A stretch of DNA of 64,000 bases, from contig CAXHEX010000005.1 in NCBI GenBank assembly GCA_964016105.1, positions 124,001 through 188,000 of the forward strand, in the 5' to 3' direction. Shown here piece after piece: positions 63,162-64,000 of this stretch. The notes beneath the pieces were generated by a model, which worked only from the letters and a program-made list of their open reading frames with translations, was not told where the DNA came from and did not search any database. Made by a program: the position numbers and the translations under genes. This DNA is from Ketobacter sp964016105 (GTDB lineage Bacteria > Pseudomonadota > Gammaproteobacteria > Pseudomonadales > Ketobacteraceae). The first letter of the stretch is position 1. Each line of letters starts with the position of its first letter.

Positions 63162-63578
63162 CTATTTTTTTATCCATTCGCCATCAATCTTTACGTACTG
63201 GCCCGCGGGCGTCTTGTCCACCGCCTTTTTGCCTGCCAGCAACTCTACTTTACTTACTTCAATGCCATGCTCTTTAGCAATGCGCTGGTATTCTGTTTTC
63301 CTGGCGCTATTAATAGAGTCCACAATCTGTTCGGCTTGGTCATTACCTTCTTTTGCTTCCAAATAGCCCGTAGTAGTCTCACATACCAGTCCTTGCTGCT
63401 TAACTGCAGATAGAGCGGCTTTCGCTTCAACCAGATCAATGGCCAAGGCAAACGAAGAAAAACTCAACAGGCCGACGAAAACCGATCCAACTACAACCAA
63501 TCTAGCTATGGCCAATTTAATCAAAGCCAATCTAACCAAAAAAAGGGACTTAATTTTCGAGGGTAGTTTCAAAACCAT
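63162..63578 (-). CDS. ydbL: YdbL family protein (DUF1318)
   Basis: A 138-residue exported protein with a hydrophobic leader ('LVVVGSVFVGLLSFSSFALA'). The DUF1318 core is clear: 'EAKAALSAVKQQGLVCETTTGYLEAK', 'QAEQIVDSINSARKTEYQRIAKEHGIEVSKVELLAGKKAVDKTPAGQYVKIDGEW'. In E. coli the order ydbH-ynbE-ydbL is conserved, and YdbH with YnbE forms a bridge for phospholipid transport across the envelope; YdbL modulates it. Same order here on the minus strand. Confidence 0.9.
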   Translation of the reverse strand: MVLKLPSKIKSLFLVRLALIKLAIARLVVVGSVFVGLLSFSSFALAIDLVEAKAALSAVKQQGLVCETTTGYLEAKEGNDQAEQIVDSINSARKTEYQRIAKEHGIEVSKVELLAGKKAVDKTPAGQYVKIDGEWIKK

Positions 63579-63611
63579 CTTTATGATCTCCTCATCACAT
63601 TCTTAAACTAA

Positions 63612-63824
63612 TCAGAACAAACCGCCATCATCAAACAGCGCGTCCACATCCTTATCCACTTTCACAAAAATCTCATGCTGTATCTTCACATTGAGATTAA
63701 CGGTAATGGGTTCATTTGAAGGGGCTATCTGTACTGTGGGAGTGCAAGCAATGGCAAACATCCCTAGTATTAAAGCCGTTAGCAGGATTAATGGGCCCCT
63801 AGTCAGGGTCGGCACAATGTTCAT
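63612..63824 (-). CDS. ynbE: YnbE family lipoprotein
   Basis: A 70-residue outer-membrane lipoprotein with lipobox 'FAIAC' and the YnbE body 'TPTVQIAPSNEPITVNLNVKIQHEIFVKVDKDVDALF'. It anchors the YdbH bridge at the outer membrane in E. coli by beta-strand augmentation. It is 33 bases upstream of ydbL and 32 bases downstream of the ydbH end. Confidence 0.92.
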   Translation of the reverse strand: MNIVPTLTRGPLILLTALILGMFAIACTPTVQIAPSNEPITVNLNVKIQHEIFVKVDKDVDALFDDGGLF

Positions 63825-63856
63825 TCTGGTTCGCTCCTTTAAATCTTAAAGATGGG

Positions 63857-64000
63857 TTAATGGCTACTGCCGTCCTTCTCCAGAAGTCGCTTAACCCTTT
63901 CAGCCACTGCATCGCTAACCCGTCCGCTCAGTTGCAGGCTGGTAAGCAGGGCGGGAATATCATCTTCTAAACTGATATTAAAGTTATAACGCTGCTTGTT
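63857..64000 (-). CDS. ydbH: YdbH family protein, C-terminal end (partial)
   Basis: The last 47 codons of a gene continuing past the right edge; stop at 63857-63859. The visible end reads 'NKQRYNFNISLEDDIPALLTSLQLSGRVSDAVAERVKRLLEKDG', typical of the YdbH/AsmA-like C-terminus. The family is inferred chiefly from its position before ynbE and ydbL. Confidence 0.75.
   Translation of the reverse strand, partial: NKQRYNFNISLEDDIPALLTSLQLSGRVSDAVAERVKRLLEKDGSSH

Noticed and set aside
1..64000. tRNA, rRNA, CRISPR arrays, transposases, phage genes
   Set aside because: No cloverleaf-like or rRNA-like stretches, spaced direct repeats, DDE transposases or integrases were recognised on either strand.

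Overview
The window reads as chromosomal DNA of a Gram-negative, probably marine, gammaproteobacterium that degrades hydrophobic compounds. Pointers are a YdbH-YnbE-YdbL set, FadL-type outer-membrane porins, LemA/TPM genes, a 7TMR-DISM diguanylate cyclase, many lipoproteins and a dense oxygenase inventory: three cytochromes P450, a Rieske oxygenase, a Baeyer-Villiger-type flavin monooxygenase and a TauD dioxygenase. No rRNA, tRNA, phage, IS or CRISPR was seen. Both window edges cut a gene.

Layout. 1-4.1 kb: beta-propeller protein (5' partial), a frameshifted GNAT, a DHH phosphoesterase and a double glutaredoxin-like protein. 4.4-22.5 kb: catabolic cluster 1 (FadL porin, flavin reductase-MarR fusion, two P450s, CoA-transferase, amidohydrolase, NorE/NorF-like oxidase subunits with two paralogous membrane proteins, SDRs, TetR, DUF35 plus thiolase, aldehyde dehydrogenase, acyl-CoA ligase). 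The intergenic regions upstream of five of its transcription units carry the palindrome GCAAC-N5-GTTGC, which suggests one regulon, possibly run by the central TetR. 22.6-27.8 kb: LemA/TPM operon and a cyclase-like/AAA/TPR regulator. 27.9-34.7 kb: catabolic operon 2 (amidohydrolase, TauD, BVMO, Rieske oxygenase, BoxA-like reductase). 34.9-38.2 kb: UbiG-like methyltransferase and a Ser/Thr kinase. 38.4-60.5 kb: a second interconnected cluster with an AveC-like operon, two paralogous TetR genes and two modules that each pair a NorD-like VWA protein with a NorQ-like AAA+ ATPase and integral membrane proteins. Module B also has an AveC-like protein, a second FadL porin and a secreted START protein. 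60.5-64 kb: two hydrolase lipoproteins and the YdbL/YnbE/YdbH locus.

The most unusual feature is that homologues of all four accessory functions of the nitric oxide reductase operon (NorQ, NorD, NorE, NorF) are present, NorQ/NorD twice, with no NorB/NorC or oxidase subunit I in view. The promoter regions of the three AveC/NorQD operons share a 22-bp partial palindrome (TTTTAC-N10-GTnAAA type) that is distinct from the cluster 1 motif. I infer two TetR-type regulons. I also infer that the NorQD-like chaperones mature an unidentified metalloenzyme, perhaps an AveC-like membrane protein, that acts on a lipophilic substrate imported through FadL. The substrate cannot be read from sequence.
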